DNA from: DASUDX01 sp036275365
GTDB lineage: Bacteria; Pseudomonadota; Gammaproteobacteria; Nevskiales; Nevskiaceae
Assembly: GCA_036275365.1 (NCBI GenBank)
Contig: DASUDX010000044.1
Coordinates: forward strand, 1-60,475
Length of the DNA: 60,475 bases
Direction of reading: 5' to 3'
Every line of letters starts with the position of its first letter. Positions within the stretch are counted from its first letter, which is position 1. This document shows, piece after piece, positions 43,096 through 51,836 of the stretch. The notes beneath the pieces were generated by a model. It did not search any database, was not told the origin of the DNA, and saw only the letters and a list, made by a program, of their open reading frames with translations. The position numbers and the translations under genes were made by a program.

Positions 43096-43893
43096 ACCGA
43101 GCAGGCTGAACACCGCGCGGGTGCTCAGGCCCGGCCGCGCGCGCAGGGCCTGCAGCCGCTCCGGCCGCGCCTTCCAGGCATAGGGCGTCATCGTCAGCAG
43201 CTGGTCGAGGGCGGTCGCGCTGAGCTCGAGATCGACCGTCAGCTCGATCGGCGCCTCGGCGCGGAATGCGCCCTCCAGCGCGCTCAGGAACTTCTCCGGA
43301 CGATGCGGCTCGATGCGCTCGAACAGCTGCTCGCGCAGGCTCAGCAGATGGTCGGCTCCCGGGGTGACCACCAGCAGCGCGCCCCCCGGCGCCAGCACCC
43401 GTGCCAGCTCGGCCGGCACCAGCGGGGTGAACAGGGTGACCACGGCCTCGAGGCTGGCGTCCGGCAGCGGCAGCTGGGCATTGCTCGCCACCAGCCACTG
43501 CGGACCCGGATGGCGGCGCGCCGCCAGCCGCAGCGCCGGCTTGGCGATGTCGAGCCCGGCGACGGCCCGGCCCTCGGCCTGCAGGGCGGCGGTGTAATCG
43601 CCCTCGCCGCAGCCGACATCGAGCAGGCGACGCGGCGCGCGGGCGCTCACCCAGTCCGCCACCGCCCGACGCAGCGGCGCGTAATGGCCGGCGGCGAGAA
43701 AGGCGCGCCGCGCCAGCAGCGACTCCGGCCGGTCACCCGGATCGCGGCTGTGCTTGAACTGCACCGGCAGCAGGTTGACATAGCCCTCGCGGGCGACATC
43801 GAAGCTGTGCCCGGCCGGGCAGTGCCAGCGCGCCGGGTCCTGGGTCAGCGGTTGCCGGCACAGCGGGCAGTGCCAGGGCAGGGGGGCAGACAT
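43081..43893 (-). CDS. rlmA: 23S rRNA (guanine-N1)-methyltransferase RlmA-like
   Basis: SAM-dependent methyltransferase of the m1G745 type; 270 aa. N-terminal zinc finger HCPLCRQPL ... WHCPAGHSFD followed by REGYVNLLPVQFKHSRDPGD, a family signature, then ARRAFLAAGHYAPL, the SAM motif LLDVGCGEGDY and TPGADHLLSLREQLF. The ATG at 43893 is preceded, 6 nt away, by a TATGGT -10-like element on the minus strand and no Shine-Dalgarno. Confidence 0.9.
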   Translation of the reverse strand: MSAPLPWHCPLCRQPLTQDPARWHCPAGHSFDVAREGYVNLLPVQFKHSRDPGDRPESLLARRAFLAAGHYAPLRRAVADWVSARAPRRLLDVGCGEGDYTAALQAEGRAVAGLDIAKPALRLAARRHPGPQWLVASNAQLPLPDASLEAVVTLFTPLVPAELARVLAPGGALLVVTPGADHLLSLREQLFERIEPHRPEKFLSALEGAFRAEAPIELTVDLELSATALDQLLTMTPYAWKARPERLQALRARPGLSTRAVFSLLGLRRL

Positions 43894-43899
43894 GGGCTC

Positions 43900-43905
43900 A
43901 CCATA
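43900..43905 (-). promoter_or_regulatory. -10-like TATGGT directly before rlmA
   Basis: On the minus strand TATGGT is followed by GAGCCC and then the rlmA ATG, again placing the predicted transcription start at the start codon. The remaining 135-nt gap to the transglutaminase gene shows nothing else. Confidence 0.35.
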
Positions 43906-44028
43906 ACGGCCGCCGCCGGGTTCCTGCTGGAAGGGCGGGGTCGCTCGGTCTGTACGAGATCGACAGCGCGTAGGCAGAGGATTCCCGTGGTCGGCTACCC
44001 CTCGGGAGACCCTCGCGACCGCGTCCCC

Positions 44029-47000
44029 TCAGCGCGCTGGGCGGCGCAGATCGAGGGTGTACGGATACTCCGGATTGACCGCCTCCTCGGCCGGCCAGTA
44101 GCCCGACGGGGTATGGCCGAAGGGCTGGAAGCGCGCCAGCCGCCGCGATTCGGCCTCGTAGCTGTTGACCGGAAAGGTCTCGTAGTTGCGGCCGGCCGGG
44201 TGCATCACATGATAGGTGCAGCCGCCGAGCGCACGGCGGTTGACGCTGTCGTAGAGGTCGAAGATCAGCGGGGTGTGGATGCCGATCGAGGGATGCAGGG
44301 CCGAGGCCGGCAGCCAGGCGCGGTAGCGCAGGCCGGCCACCCATTCATCGCGCCGGCCGGTGGCGCGCAGCGGCAGGCGCCGTCCGCCCACCGTCACCAG
44401 ATGGCGACCGGGGGTGAGGCCGCGGGCGGTGATCTGCATCCGCTCGAGGCTGGAATCGACATAGCGCGCGGTTCCGCCCAGCGCCGCCTCCTCCCCCAGC
44501 ACCGGCCAGGGCTCGAGGGCGTGGCGCAGCTCGATCTCGATGCCCTCGTAGTGGAACAGCCCGTGACGGGGGAAGCGGAACTCGAAGTGCGGCTCGAACC
44601 AGGCCGGATCGAAGCCATAGCCGGCCTCGCGCAGCTCGGCGAGCACCGTGCGGAAGTCCTGCCAGAGGTAGTGCGGCAGCATGAACTGGTCATGCAGGGC
44701 GCTGCCCCAGCGGATCAGCGGCGCGGTGTACGGGGTTTTCCAGAACCGGGCGATCAGCGCCCGCAGCAGCAGCTGCTGGGTCAGGCTCATCTGCGCGTGC
44801 GGCGGCATCTCGAAGCAGCGGAACTCGACCAGCCCGAGCCGCCCGGTCGGGCCGTCCGGGGAGTAGAGCTTGTCGATGCTGATCTCGGTGCGGTGGGTGT
44901 TGCCGGTGAGATCCACCAGCAGGTTGCGCAGGGTGCGGTCGACCATCCACAGCGGCACCGACTGCCCCGGCGGCGGCAGCTGGGAGAGGGCCAGCTCGAT
45001 CTCGTAGAGCTGGCTGGTCTGCGCCTCGTCCGGCCGCGGGTGCTGGCTGGTGGGGCCGATGAACAGGCCGGAGAAGCCGTAGCTGAGGCTCGGGTGGTTC
45101 TGCCAGTAGCGGATCAGCGAGCCGAGCAGATCGGGCCGGCGCAGGAAGGGCGAATCGGCGGGCGTCGCCCCGCCCACCACCACATGGTTGCCGCCGCCGG
45201 TGCCCACCGCGCGGCCATCGATCAGGAACTTCTCGGTGTCCAGCCGCGCCAGCCGCGCCTCTTCGTAGAGCGCCAGCGTCAGCTCGCGCAGCTCCGGCCA
45301 GCTGCGGGCCGGATGGACATTCACCTCGATCACCCCAGGGTCGGGCGTCACCCGCAGCACATGCACGCGGTGATCGGCCGGCGGGGCATAGCCCTCGATG
45401 CGCACCGGCACATCGAGCTCGGCGGCGCTGTCCTCCACCGCGGCGACCAGATCGAGATAGTCCTCGAGGGTGGCCACCGGCGGCAGGAACACGCAGAGCT
45501 GGTTCTCGCGCGGCTCGACGGTGAGGGCGGTGCGCACATTGCCGCCTTCCAGATAGGCGCCGCGCCGGGTGGGTGCCGGCTGGTCCTTCTCGGCGGTGAG
45601 CGACTGCAGGCGTTCGCGCCGGCGCTTCTCGCGCTCGGCCTCGGTGGTCTGCGCCTGCAGGAAGGGCTGGCGGCGCGCCTCGGCGGTGTCCGGCAGCGGT
45701 GCGCGGTCGGCGAAGGGGTCGTAGGGGATCAGCTGCGGATAGGCGCTGGCCGGCAGCCAGGGCAGGGCATCCAGCGGCAGCCGGAAGCCGATCGGGGAAT
45801 CACCGGGAATCAGGAACAGCCGGCCGGCGCGGAAGCTCCAGCGCTCGCTGATCCAGGCCCGGCTCTGCCAGCGCTGCACCGGCAGGGCATAGCCGCGCGG
45901 GGTGTCGAGCCCGCGCTCGAAGACCCGGGCGATGCGCGCGCGCTCCTCCGGGTCCTTGAGCTTGTTGTCCTCGGGCAGCACATTCTCCGGCAGCTGGCGC
46001 TCGCGGTGCAGGTAGTGGAAGGCGTCCTCGTAGGCGGGCAGGGCGTTGTCCGGCATCACCTCCAGGCGCTGGGCGATGCCGCGGATCAGCGCCCGCGCGC
46101 TGTGCAGATCGGCGGCGGTGGTCCCGCTGGCGAGATCACCGCGCACCAGCGGCCGTCCATCGCCGCGCCAGTAGAGCGAATAGGCCCAGCGCGGCAGGGA
46201 TTCGCCCGGGTACCACTTGCCTTGGCCGAAGGTGAGCAGCCCGCCCGGGGCGAAGCGCTCGCGCAGGCGGCGGATCAGCGCCTCGGCGCGCGCCTGCTTG
46301 GTGGGGCCGACCGCCGCGGTGTTCCATTCCGCGCCCTGGCGGTCGTCGATGCTGATGAAGGTGGGCTCGCCGCCCTGGGTCAGCCGTACATCGCCGGCGG
46401 CGAGCTCGGCATCCACCTGCAGACCCAGCGCGTCGATCGCCGCCCACTGATCCTCGCGATAGGGCTTGGTGACGCGGGCGCTCTCCACCAGCCGGGTGAC
46501 CCGCATCTGGTGCTCGAAGGTGGTGGCCAGCTCGTCCTTCTCGTCGGCGCGGACGAAGCTCATCGAGCCGCTGATCGGCGCCGCGCTGGCCGGCTCCGGC
46601 GTGGCGCAGAGCGGAATATGCCCCTCGCCGGCCAGCAGGCCGGAGGTGGGATCCAGGCCAATCCAGCCGGCGCCGGGCAGATAGACCTCGCACCAGGCGT
46701 GCAGATCGGTGAAGTCGTGATCGGTGCCGGAGGGGCCGTCGAGCGATTTCACATCCGGGGTGAGCTGGATCAGATAGCCCGAGCAGAAGCGCGCCGCGTA
46801 GCCCAGATGCCGCAGCGTCTGCACCAGCAGCCAGCTCGAATCCCGGCACGACCCGCTGGCCAGCTGCAGGGTCTCCTCGGGGGTCTGCACCCCGGGCTCC
46901 AGGCGGATCAGGTAGCGCACCGCCTGCTGCACGCGACGGTTGATCTCGACGATGAAATCGACCGCGCGCTGGCGCTCGCGCGGCAGGCCGGCGAGAAAGG

Positions 47001-47385
47001 CCGCGAGCTGCGGGCCGGCCGCATCGGTGCGCCGGTAGGGCTTGAGATCCTCGGCCAGGGCCGGCGGATACTCGAAGGGGGCGTACTCGGCGCTCTCCTC
47101 GACGAAGAAATCGAAGGGGTTGTAGACCGCCATGTCGGCGGTGAGATCGACGGTGACGATGAACTCGCGCACCGGCTCCGGGAACACCACCCGCGCCAGC
47201 CAGTTGCCGAAGGCATCCTGCTGCCAGTTGAGGAAATGCCCGGCCGGTTCCACCTTCAGCGCATAGCCGAGCACGCGGGTACGCGAATGCGGCGCCGGCC
47301 GCAGGCGGATCAGCTGCGGCGAGAGCGTGACCGGTCGGTCATAGCGATACAGCGTCTGGTGATAGAGCGCGGCGTGCAGCGTCAT
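44029..47385 (-). CDS. Large transglutaminase-like protein with DUF2126 domain
   Basis: 1118 aa, cytoplasmic by appearance. The N-terminal transglutaminase module has the Cys-His-Asp triad: GSCRDSSW (Cys180), DLHAWCEVYL (His229), LDPTSG (Asp245). The remainder is the DUF2126 region (LTQGGEPTFISIDDR, FGQGKWYPGE, IEVNVHPA, TGGGNHVVVGG, EFRCFEMPPHAQM). Such proteins usually occur in gene sets with alpha-E and circularly permuted ATP-grasp proteins that are proposed to handle peptide tags; neither partner is in this window. A TATGAT lies about 40 nt upstream of the ATG. Confidence 0.88.
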   Translation of the reverse strand: MTLHAALYHQTLYRYDRPVTLSPQLIRLRPAPHSRTRVLGYALKVEPAGHFLNWQQDAFGNWLARVVFPEPVREFIVTVDLTADMAVYNPFDFFVEESAEYAPFEYPPALAEDLKPYRRTDAAGPQLAAFLAGLPRERQRAVDFIVEINRRVQQAVRYLIRLEPGVQTPEETLQLASGSCRDSSWLLVQTLRHLGYAARFCSGYLIQLTPDVKSLDGPSGTDHDFTDLHAWCEVYLPGAGWIGLDPTSGLLAGEGHIPLCATPEPASAAPISGSMSFVRADEKDELATTFEHQMRVTRLVESARVTKPYREDQWAAIDALGLQVDAELAAGDVRLTQGGEPTFISIDDRQGAEWNTAAVGPTKQARAEALIRRLRERFAPGGLLTFGQGKWYPGESLPRWAYSLYWRGDGRPLVRGDLASGTTAADLHSARALIRGIAQRLEVMPDNALPAYEDAFHYLHRERQLPENVLPEDNKLKDPEERARIARVFERGLDTPRGYALPVQRWQSRAWISERWSFRAGRLFLIPGDSPIGFRLPLDALPWLPASAYPQLIPYDPFADRAPLPDTAEARRQPFLQAQTTEAEREKRRRERLQSLTAEKDQPAPTRRGAYLEGGNVRTALTVEPRENQLCVFLPPVATLEDYLDLVAAVEDSAAELDVPVRIEGYAPPADHRVHVLRVTPDPGVIEVNVHPARSWPELRELTLALYEEARLARLDTEKFLIDGRAVGTGGGNHVVVGGATPADSPFLRRPDLLGSLIRYWQNHPSLSYGFSGLFIGPTSQHPRPDEAQTSQLYEIELALSQLPPPGQSVPLWMVDRTLRNLLVDLTGNTHRTEISIDKLYSPDGPTGRLGLVEFRCFEMPPHAQMSLTQQLLLRALIARFWKTPYTAPLIRWGSALHDQFMLPHYLWQDFRTVLAELREAGYGFDPAWFEPHFEFRFPRHGLFHYEGIEIELRHALEPWPVLGEEAALGGTARYVDSSLERMQITARGLTPGRHLVTVGGRRLPLRATGRRDEWVAGLRYRAWLPASALHPSIGIHTPLIFDLYDSVNRRALGGCTYHVMHPAGRNYETFPVNSYEAESRRLARFQPFGHTPSGYWPAEEAVNPEYPYTLDLRRPAR

Positions 47386-47478
47386 GAGCGGGCGCGGAGT
47401 GGAAGCAGTCGAGCGGGATCATAGGGGTGCCCCTGGCCCCGCGTATGACGCAAGAATCGGCCCAGGTGGGCCGCGGCC

Positions 47479-48408
47479 CTATTCGACTTCGCCCGCGGTC
47501 AGACAGCTGAAGCGGATCACATCGCCGGATTGATCGGCCAGCGGCGAGCCCGGGCTGATCACGCCATCACCGAACAGCGGGTAGCGGTCCGAGTGCAGGA
47601 ACACCTCGCGGCCGCCGGCGGTGACGAAGCTGCCGTTGCGGGAATCGTCGCGGTAGTGGAAGCGCCCGCCCTCGTGGATCACCGCCCCATGCAGGCGCGA
47701 GACATTGGCGCCGCCGACGATCATCGCGCAGGCGGCGTCGCGGCCGATCGAGAACGGGCAGTCCTCCGGGTGCACGGTGAGGCTGCTGCCGCGCCGGCTC
47801 AGGCGGATCATCTGCGCCTTCGGTGCGCTGTGCAGGCTCACCACATGGCGGGTCTTCTCCCGGTAGGTGCCGGCCTCCTCGCGCCAGGGCAGCTCGAACA
47901 CGCCGCTCAGGGTCTTGCCCTGGCGCGCGGGGCGGTACTCCATCAGCTGGTGGGTGAAGCCGCTGCCGAGCTGGGTCGCCGCCTCGGCGGTCACCAGCAG
48001 GGCGTCGGGCTCGGCGGCATCCATGATCTGGTAGAGCCGGTCCACCGGCTGGGCATCGCTGCCCTCGGGCCAGATGTCCAGCACCACCCGCCCGCTGCAG
48101 CGCTCGTTGGGGGTGGGCTCGAGGTGCTCGACGCTGCGCAGGAAGGACAGCGCCGCCTCCAGGGCCAGATCCAGCCGCGGATAGACCGCCAGGAACTCGC
48201 TGCTGCCGGTGGCGGCGATCTCGGTGCCGGCGCGCTGGAGGGTGCGGCGCAGCTGGCTCTGGTGAACGCTGCCCAGGCTGCTGCCCTGTTCGCGTGCGGC
48301 GGCCGCCAGCAACATGGCGTTGGGGCGGGCCGGAGGGGTTTTTTCGACCATATCCAGGGTCTGCAGACGATGGAAAGCCGGCGCGCGGGCCGGCGGCGCT
48401 GCCTCCAT
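47479..48408 (-). CDS. FHA-domain protein with degenerate nucleotide-cyclase-like region
   Basis: 309 aa from ATG 48408 (ATG 48351 also possible; ATG 48573 would overlap the divergent dehydrogenase). The C-terminal FHA domain shows FSIGRDAAC, NVSRLHG and DSRNGSFV, so phosphothreonine-peptide binding is expected. The N-terminal half resembles a class III cyclase fold (SEFLAVYPRLDLALEAALSFLRSV, DAAEPDALLVTAEAA), but the metal-binding Asp segments are not seen, so it is probably non-catalytic. No Ser/Thr kinase or phosphatase gene is in the window. Confidence 0.75.
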   Translation of the reverse strand: MEAAPPARAPAFHRLQTLDMVEKTPPARPNAMLLAAAAREQGSSLGSVHQSQLRRTLQRAGTEIAATGSSEFLAVYPRLDLALEAALSFLRSVEHLEPTPNERCSGRVVLDIWPEGSDAQPVDRLYQIMDAAEPDALLVTAEAATQLGSGFTHQLMEYRPARQGKTLSGVFELPWREEAGTYREKTRHVVSLHSAPKAQMIRLSRRGSSLTVHPEDCPFSIGRDAACAMIVGGANVSRLHGAVIHEGGRFHYRDDSRNGSFVTAGGREVFLHSDRYPLFGDGVISPGSPLADQSGDVIRFSCLTAGEVE

Positions 48409-48571
48409 GCAGGCGCCGGTCCCGATGGTAGCGCGCGGCCGCGGCTGCCGAGCGGCGGCGGGGGCAGCGGTGCGGCTGGCCCGACCAGCGTGGCCAGCGG
48501 GCAATCCCTCACGCCGCCCGGCGCTCAGGACGGGCACAATCCGCGCCTTTCGTCGCAGCGGGATCACCCCC

Positions 48572-49627
48572 ATGTCGGTTTTCAGCCACCGCGAGTTCGA
48601 CCGCCACGAGCTGGTCGCCTTCCATCACGATCCGGCCACCGGCCTCAAGGCCATCATCGCCGTGCACAACACCCGCCTCGGCAAGGGCCTGGGTGGCTGC
48701 CGGATGTATCCCTATGCCAGCGATGCCGAGGCGCTCACCGATGTGCTGCGGCTGTCGCGCGGGATGACCTACAAGGCGGCGCTGGCCGGGCTGCCCCAGG
48801 GCGGCGGCAAGAGCGTGATCATCGGGGACCCGCGCCGCGACAAGACCCCGGAGATGATGCGGGCGATGGGCCGCTTCGTCGACTCGGTGGGCGGCCGCTA
48901 TGTGGTGGCCGAGGACTCCGGCACCAGCGTGCCGGACATCCGCCTGATGGCCGAGCACACCGCCCATGTCGGCGGCCTGGCGCCCCCCGGCGATACCAGC
49001 CGCACCGGCGATCCCTCGCCGGCCACTGCCACCGGCACCTTCATCGGCATCCAGGCGGCGGTGCGCCACCAGCTCGGCCGCGAGGACCTGCGCGGCCTGA
49101 AGGTGGCCATCCAGGGCGTCGGCAATGTCGGTCGCCGGCTGGCCCGGCATCTGCACGAGGCCGGCGCCCAGCTGTGGGTGACTGACAGCTACGCCCCGGC
49201 AGTCGAGCACTGCGTGACGGCGTTCGGCGCCACGCCCGTGGCGATGGATGCGATCTACGGCCTGGATGTCGAGGTGTTCGCGCCCTGTGCCCTGGGTGCC
49301 ATCCTCAATGACGACACCATCCCCCAGCTCAAGGCACGGGTGGTGGCCGGTGCGGCCAACAACCAGCTGGCCGAGCCGCGCCACGGCCTGCGCCTGCTCG
49401 ATCGCGGCATCCTCTACGCGCCGGACTATGTGATCAACGCCGGCGGCATCATCGACATCCACTACGAGGGCCCGGAGTACCAGTGGAGCGTGGTGGAAGC
49501 CCATCTGCGCCGCATCGGCGCCACCCTCACCACCATCTTCGAGCGCGCCCGTGCCGAGCAGCGCTCCACCCACGAGATCGCCGACCGCATGGCCGAGGAG
49601 ATCTTCCGGCCCACCGCCCGCGGCTAG
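48572..49627 (+). CDS. Leu/Val/Phe-type amino acid dehydrogenase
   Basis: NAD-dependent oxidative deamination of a branched-chain or aromatic amino acid; 351 aa, normal for leucine/valine dehydrogenases. Motifs: GLGGCRMYPY, the catalytic Lys in MTYKAALAGLPQGGGKSVI, EDSGTSVPDI, TATGTFIG, Rossmann loop GVGNVG and AGAANNQL. A CACAAT element at 48535-48540 could be the -10. Divergent from the FHA gene; 3' end shares CTAG with the next, convergent gene. Confidence 0.9.
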   Translation: MSVFSHREFDRHELVAFHHDPATGLKAIIAVHNTRLGKGLGGCRMYPYASDAEALTDVLRLSRGMTYKAALAGLPQGGGKSVIIGDPRRDKTPEMMRAMGRFVDSVGGRYVVAEDSGTSVPDIRLMAEHTAHVGGLAPPGDTSRTGDPSPATATGTFIGIQAAVRHQLGREDLRGLKVAIQGVGNVGRRLARHLHEAGAQLWVTDSYAPAVEHCVTAFGATPVAMDAIYGLDVEVFAPCALGAILNDDTIPQLKARVVAGAANNQLAEPRHGLRLLDRGILYAPDYVINAGGIIDIHYEGPEYQWSVVEAHLRRIGATLTTIFERARAEQRSTHEIADRMAEEIFRPTARG

Positions 49628-49992
49628 GCCAGCCCGCGCACCAGCAGCAGCCCGGCCAGCAGCCAGGCGGTCAGCACCAGGGCCAGGCCGAGGCGGCTCA
49701 CCGGCGTCTGCAGCGAGCGCTCGGCGCGCTCGCGGGCGGCGGCGATCCGCGCCGGCGGGCTTAGCCGCAGCACCAGGGCCAGGCCAAGCGGAATCAGCAG
49801 CAGATCGTCGAGCAGCCCCAGCACCGGGATGGCGTCCGGAATCAGGTCGACCGGGCTGAAGGCATAGGCCGCCACCAGCAGGGCCAGCAACCGCGGCGGC
49901 CAGGGCAGCGCGGGATCGCGAGCGAGGTGATAGACGGTCAGCGCCTCCCGCCGCAGGCGGTGCAGCCGTGCGCGCCAGCCCGGACGGCTCAC
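49624..49992 (-). CDS. YkvA-family (DUF1232) small membrane protein
   Basis: 122-aa protein from GTG 49992, which overlaps the stop of the upstream transglutaminase-like gene by 4 nt. The DUF1232 signature is clear: RDPALPWPPRLLALLVAAYAF then SPVDLIPDAIPVLGLLDDLLL, and a C-terminal TM segment follows. Function is unknown for the family. The stop TAG is formed from the same CTAG that ends the dehydrogenase on the other strand. Confidence 0.85.
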   Translation of the reverse strand: MSRPGWRARLHRLRREALTVYHLARDPALPWPPRLLALLVAAYAFSPVDLIPDAIPVLGLLDDLLLIPLGLALVLRLSPPARIAAARERAERSLQTPVSRLGLALVLTAWLLAGLLLVRGLA

Positions 49993-50768
49993 CGGCCGGC
50001 CGCGCGCAGCGCCTCCAGCCGCTGGTTGGCGCCGCGGCTGAAGAAGCCGAACAGCCAGCGGGTCAGCGGGTTGAGCCGGGTGTGCACAGGGCCGCGCTGG
50101 AAGTAGTCCGCGGCATCGGCATAGTCGGCTGGCGCCGCCGGTGCGCGGCTGGACAGGCCCGCCACCGTGCCATCGTCGAGGTATTGCGAGAAGGCCGGCG
50201 TGCGGCCATCCCAGTCCGAGCGTCCGCGCCGATGCACCCCGCCGCCCAGGCTGCGACCGGCCGCCGCCAGCCGGGCACGGGCCTGGTCGGCATAGGGCTG
50301 ATCGACGATGTAGCTGTCCACGGCGATCCACCGCCCGTCCAGCCAGACCTCGGCATAGCTGTGATCCACATAGGCGCTGCCGGGCTCGATCAGGCCCTCG
50401 AGGATCTCGGCACGGATATCGACGAAGCGCGGCCGTGCCGGAATCTCCGCCGCCCGCAGCAGGGCCACGAACAGGGTGGTCTTGGTCACGCAATAGCCGA
50501 CGCCCCCGGCCAGCACCTCGCTGGCGCGCTGGTCGTAGAAGGCCGGCGCCCAGCCGAAGCGGATGCGGTCACGGACGAAGTCGTGGATCGCCACCGCCTG
50601 CTCGCGCGGGCTGGCCGCGCCGGCACCGAGCGCGCGCGCCTGGGCGATGAGCGCGGGCGAGCGGCTGTCGATCAGCGCGGTTGGCTGCCGGGCGGCCTCG
50701 AGCTCGCTGGCCGGCAGCGCGCGGCTCACCAGCCACAGACCCAGCAAAAGGGCGGCCCGGGCGGCCAT
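49989..50768 (-). CDS. Secreted transglutaminase-like (papain-fold) protein
   Basis: 259 aa with an N-terminal signal (ARAALLLGLWLVSRALPAS). The catalytic triad is recognisable: Cys in GGVGYCVTKTTLF, His in VDHSYAEVWL, Asp in WIAVDSY. Such domains act as cysteine peptidases or amidases. No link to the large DUF2126 protein is visible other than shared fold. Followed closely by the MAPEG gene upstream (4 nt) and YkvA downstream (overlap), forming a minus-strand run. Confidence 0.75.
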   Translation of the reverse strand: MAARAALLLGLWLVSRALPASELEAARQPTALIDSRSPALIAQARALGAGAASPREQAVAIHDFVRDRIRFGWAPAFYDQRASEVLAGGVGYCVTKTTLFVALLRAAEIPARPRFVDIRAEILEGLIEPGSAYVDHSYAEVWLDGRWIAVDSYIVDQPYADQARARLAAAGRSLGGGVHRRGRSDWDGRTPAFSQYLDDGTVAGLSSRAPAAPADYADAADYFQRGPVHTRLNPLTRWLFGFFSRGANQRLEALRAAGR

Positions 50769-50772
50769 CGGC

Positions 50773-51159
50773 TCAAGCGCCCAGCACCCGCGCCAGCAGC
50801 AGCAGGCTCGCCACCGTCAGCACGCTGAAGGTCAGCACCATGCCCACCACGCGGAACTGCAGCGTCTCGCGCACCTGGCTCACTCCCCAGGCGTGGGCCA
50901 GCCGGCCGATCAGCAGGGCCGCGCCCAGGGCATGCACCAGCCAGCCCGGGCCGCCGCCGCTTTCCACCAGCCCGATCAGGATCAGCGCCAGCGGCACATA
51001 TTCGGCGAAGTTGCCGTGGGCGCGGATGGCCCGCAGCAGGGCCGGCTGGCCACCATCGCCCACCGCCACCTGGAAGCGGCCGCGCAGGCGCAGCGCCCGC
51101 ACCGAGAGGGCCAGAAACAGCAGGGTGAGCAGGGCGGCGTAGAGCGGCAGGATGGTCAT
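50773..51159 (-). CDS. MAPEG-family membrane protein
   Basis: 128 aa with four hydrophobic helices. RAHGNFAEYVPLALILIGLVE is the MAPEG hallmark (glutathione-binding region of membrane-associated eicosanoid/glutathione proteins); LIGRLAHAWG follows. Glutathione transferase or peroxidase-like activity is known for some members; the short bacterial type (YecN-like) is uncharacterised. ATG 51159; 15 nt from the lipoprotein gene. Confidence 0.85.
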   Translation of the reverse strand: MTILPLYAALLTLLFLALSVRALRLRGRFQVAVGDGGQPALLRAIRAHGNFAEYVPLALILIGLVESGGGPGWLVHALGAALLIGRLAHAWGVSQVRETLQFRVVGMVLTFSVLTVASLLLLARVLGA

Positions 51160-51174
51160 GGGCGGCGGTCGGGG

Positions 51175-51519
51175 TCAGGAGGGAAAAAAGCCGGGGCGGA
51201 AGAAGGCGTCGAACAGCGCGCCCATCCCCTGCAGAATCGTGTCGCGGGTCGCCCCGGGGCGGCGGAAGGTCACCTTTTCCACCTCGGCCAGCGCGTAGCG
51301 GCTGCGCTCGGTGTAGAGGGCCTGCTCATCCACCGTCCGGAACACCCCGCGAAAGGCGCGGCCGTCGCGCAGGTGCACGGTGATCGTCTGCCCGGGTTCC
51401 AGCCGCGCTTGCAGCCGTGCCTGCGGGGTGCTGGCTGGCGCCGCCGTGCTGGCACAGCCGCCGAGGGCCAGCAGCGGCGCCGCGCTCAGACAGACGGTCA
51501 GGACGAAGCGGAGGATCAA
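51175..51519 (-). CDS. Small lipoprotein with Sm-like strand pattern
   Basis: 114 aa from a TTG start at 51519; no ATG is available in frame. The signal LRFVLTVCLSAAPLLALGGC carries a lipobox (LGGC). The mature part, GQTITVHLRDGRAFRGVFRTV and YALAEVEKVTFRR, resembles the five-strand pattern of Sm-like/YgdI-type small lipoproteins. Function unknown. It is separated from the two Cys-rich genes upstream by an intrinsic terminator. Confidence 0.6.
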   Translation of the reverse strand: MILRFVLTVCLSAAPLLALGGCASTAAPASTPQARLQARLEPGQTITVHLRDGRAFRGVFRTVDEQALYTERSRYALAEVEKVTFRRPGATRDTILQGMGALFDAFFRPGFFPS

Positions 51520-51601
51520 CCGGAAACCCCATGCCGATCGAGGCCTTCACGCTGCCAGAGCCGGGCCGGGCCGGCAAGCGGACGGCGGCTGCAGCGGGCA
51601 C

Positions 51602-51635
51602 AAAAAAGCCCGGCGCACCGCGAGGTGCGCCGGGC
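51602..51635 (-). terminator. Intrinsic terminator after the Cys-rich gene pair
   Basis: On the minus strand GCCCGGCGCACC, loop TCGC, GGTGCGCCGGGC form a perfect 12-bp stem (plus-strand 51608-51635), followed by six T (51602-51607). This is the best Rho-independent terminator in the window and ends the transcript of the small Cys-rich genes. Confidence 0.9.
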
Positions 51636-51651
51636 CTTCAACCCCCTGCGC

Positions 51652-51786
51652 TTACGGGCAGCAGGGCATGCCCACGCCGCAGCAGGCGGCCCCGGCCACG
51701 CAGCAGGCCGCGCCCGCGGCCATCAGCACGGTGGGGGTGGCGAAGCTGGCCAGCAGGGCAAACAGACGGGGGAAACGGGTGCTCAT
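51652..51786 (-). CDS. 44-aa Cys-rich exported peptide
   Basis: Short gene not otherwise obvious: ATG at 51786, TAA at 51654-51652. N-terminus MSTRFPRLFALLASFATP is basic plus hydrophobic (signal or membrane anchor), and the C-terminus has three Cys-Cys pairs: AACCVAGAACCGVGMPCCP. A perfect intrinsic terminator begins 16 nt after the stop, and a second Cys-rich exported protein lies 50 nt upstream on the same strand. Metal (copper or zinc) binding or disulfide cross-linking is plausible; no family was recognised. Confidence 0.6.
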   Translation of the reverse strand: MSTRFPRLFALLASFATPTVLMAAGAACCVAGAACCGVGMPCCP

Positions 51787-51836
51787 GTTCAGACTCCAGT
51801 TGACACGCAAAGATGATGGAAACGGTGAAACCAGGG

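Noticed and set aside
43303..47424. 1373-codon open frame antisense to rlmA and the DUF2126 gene
   Set aside because: Runs across two real minus-strand genes and their gap; repetitive composition without motifs.
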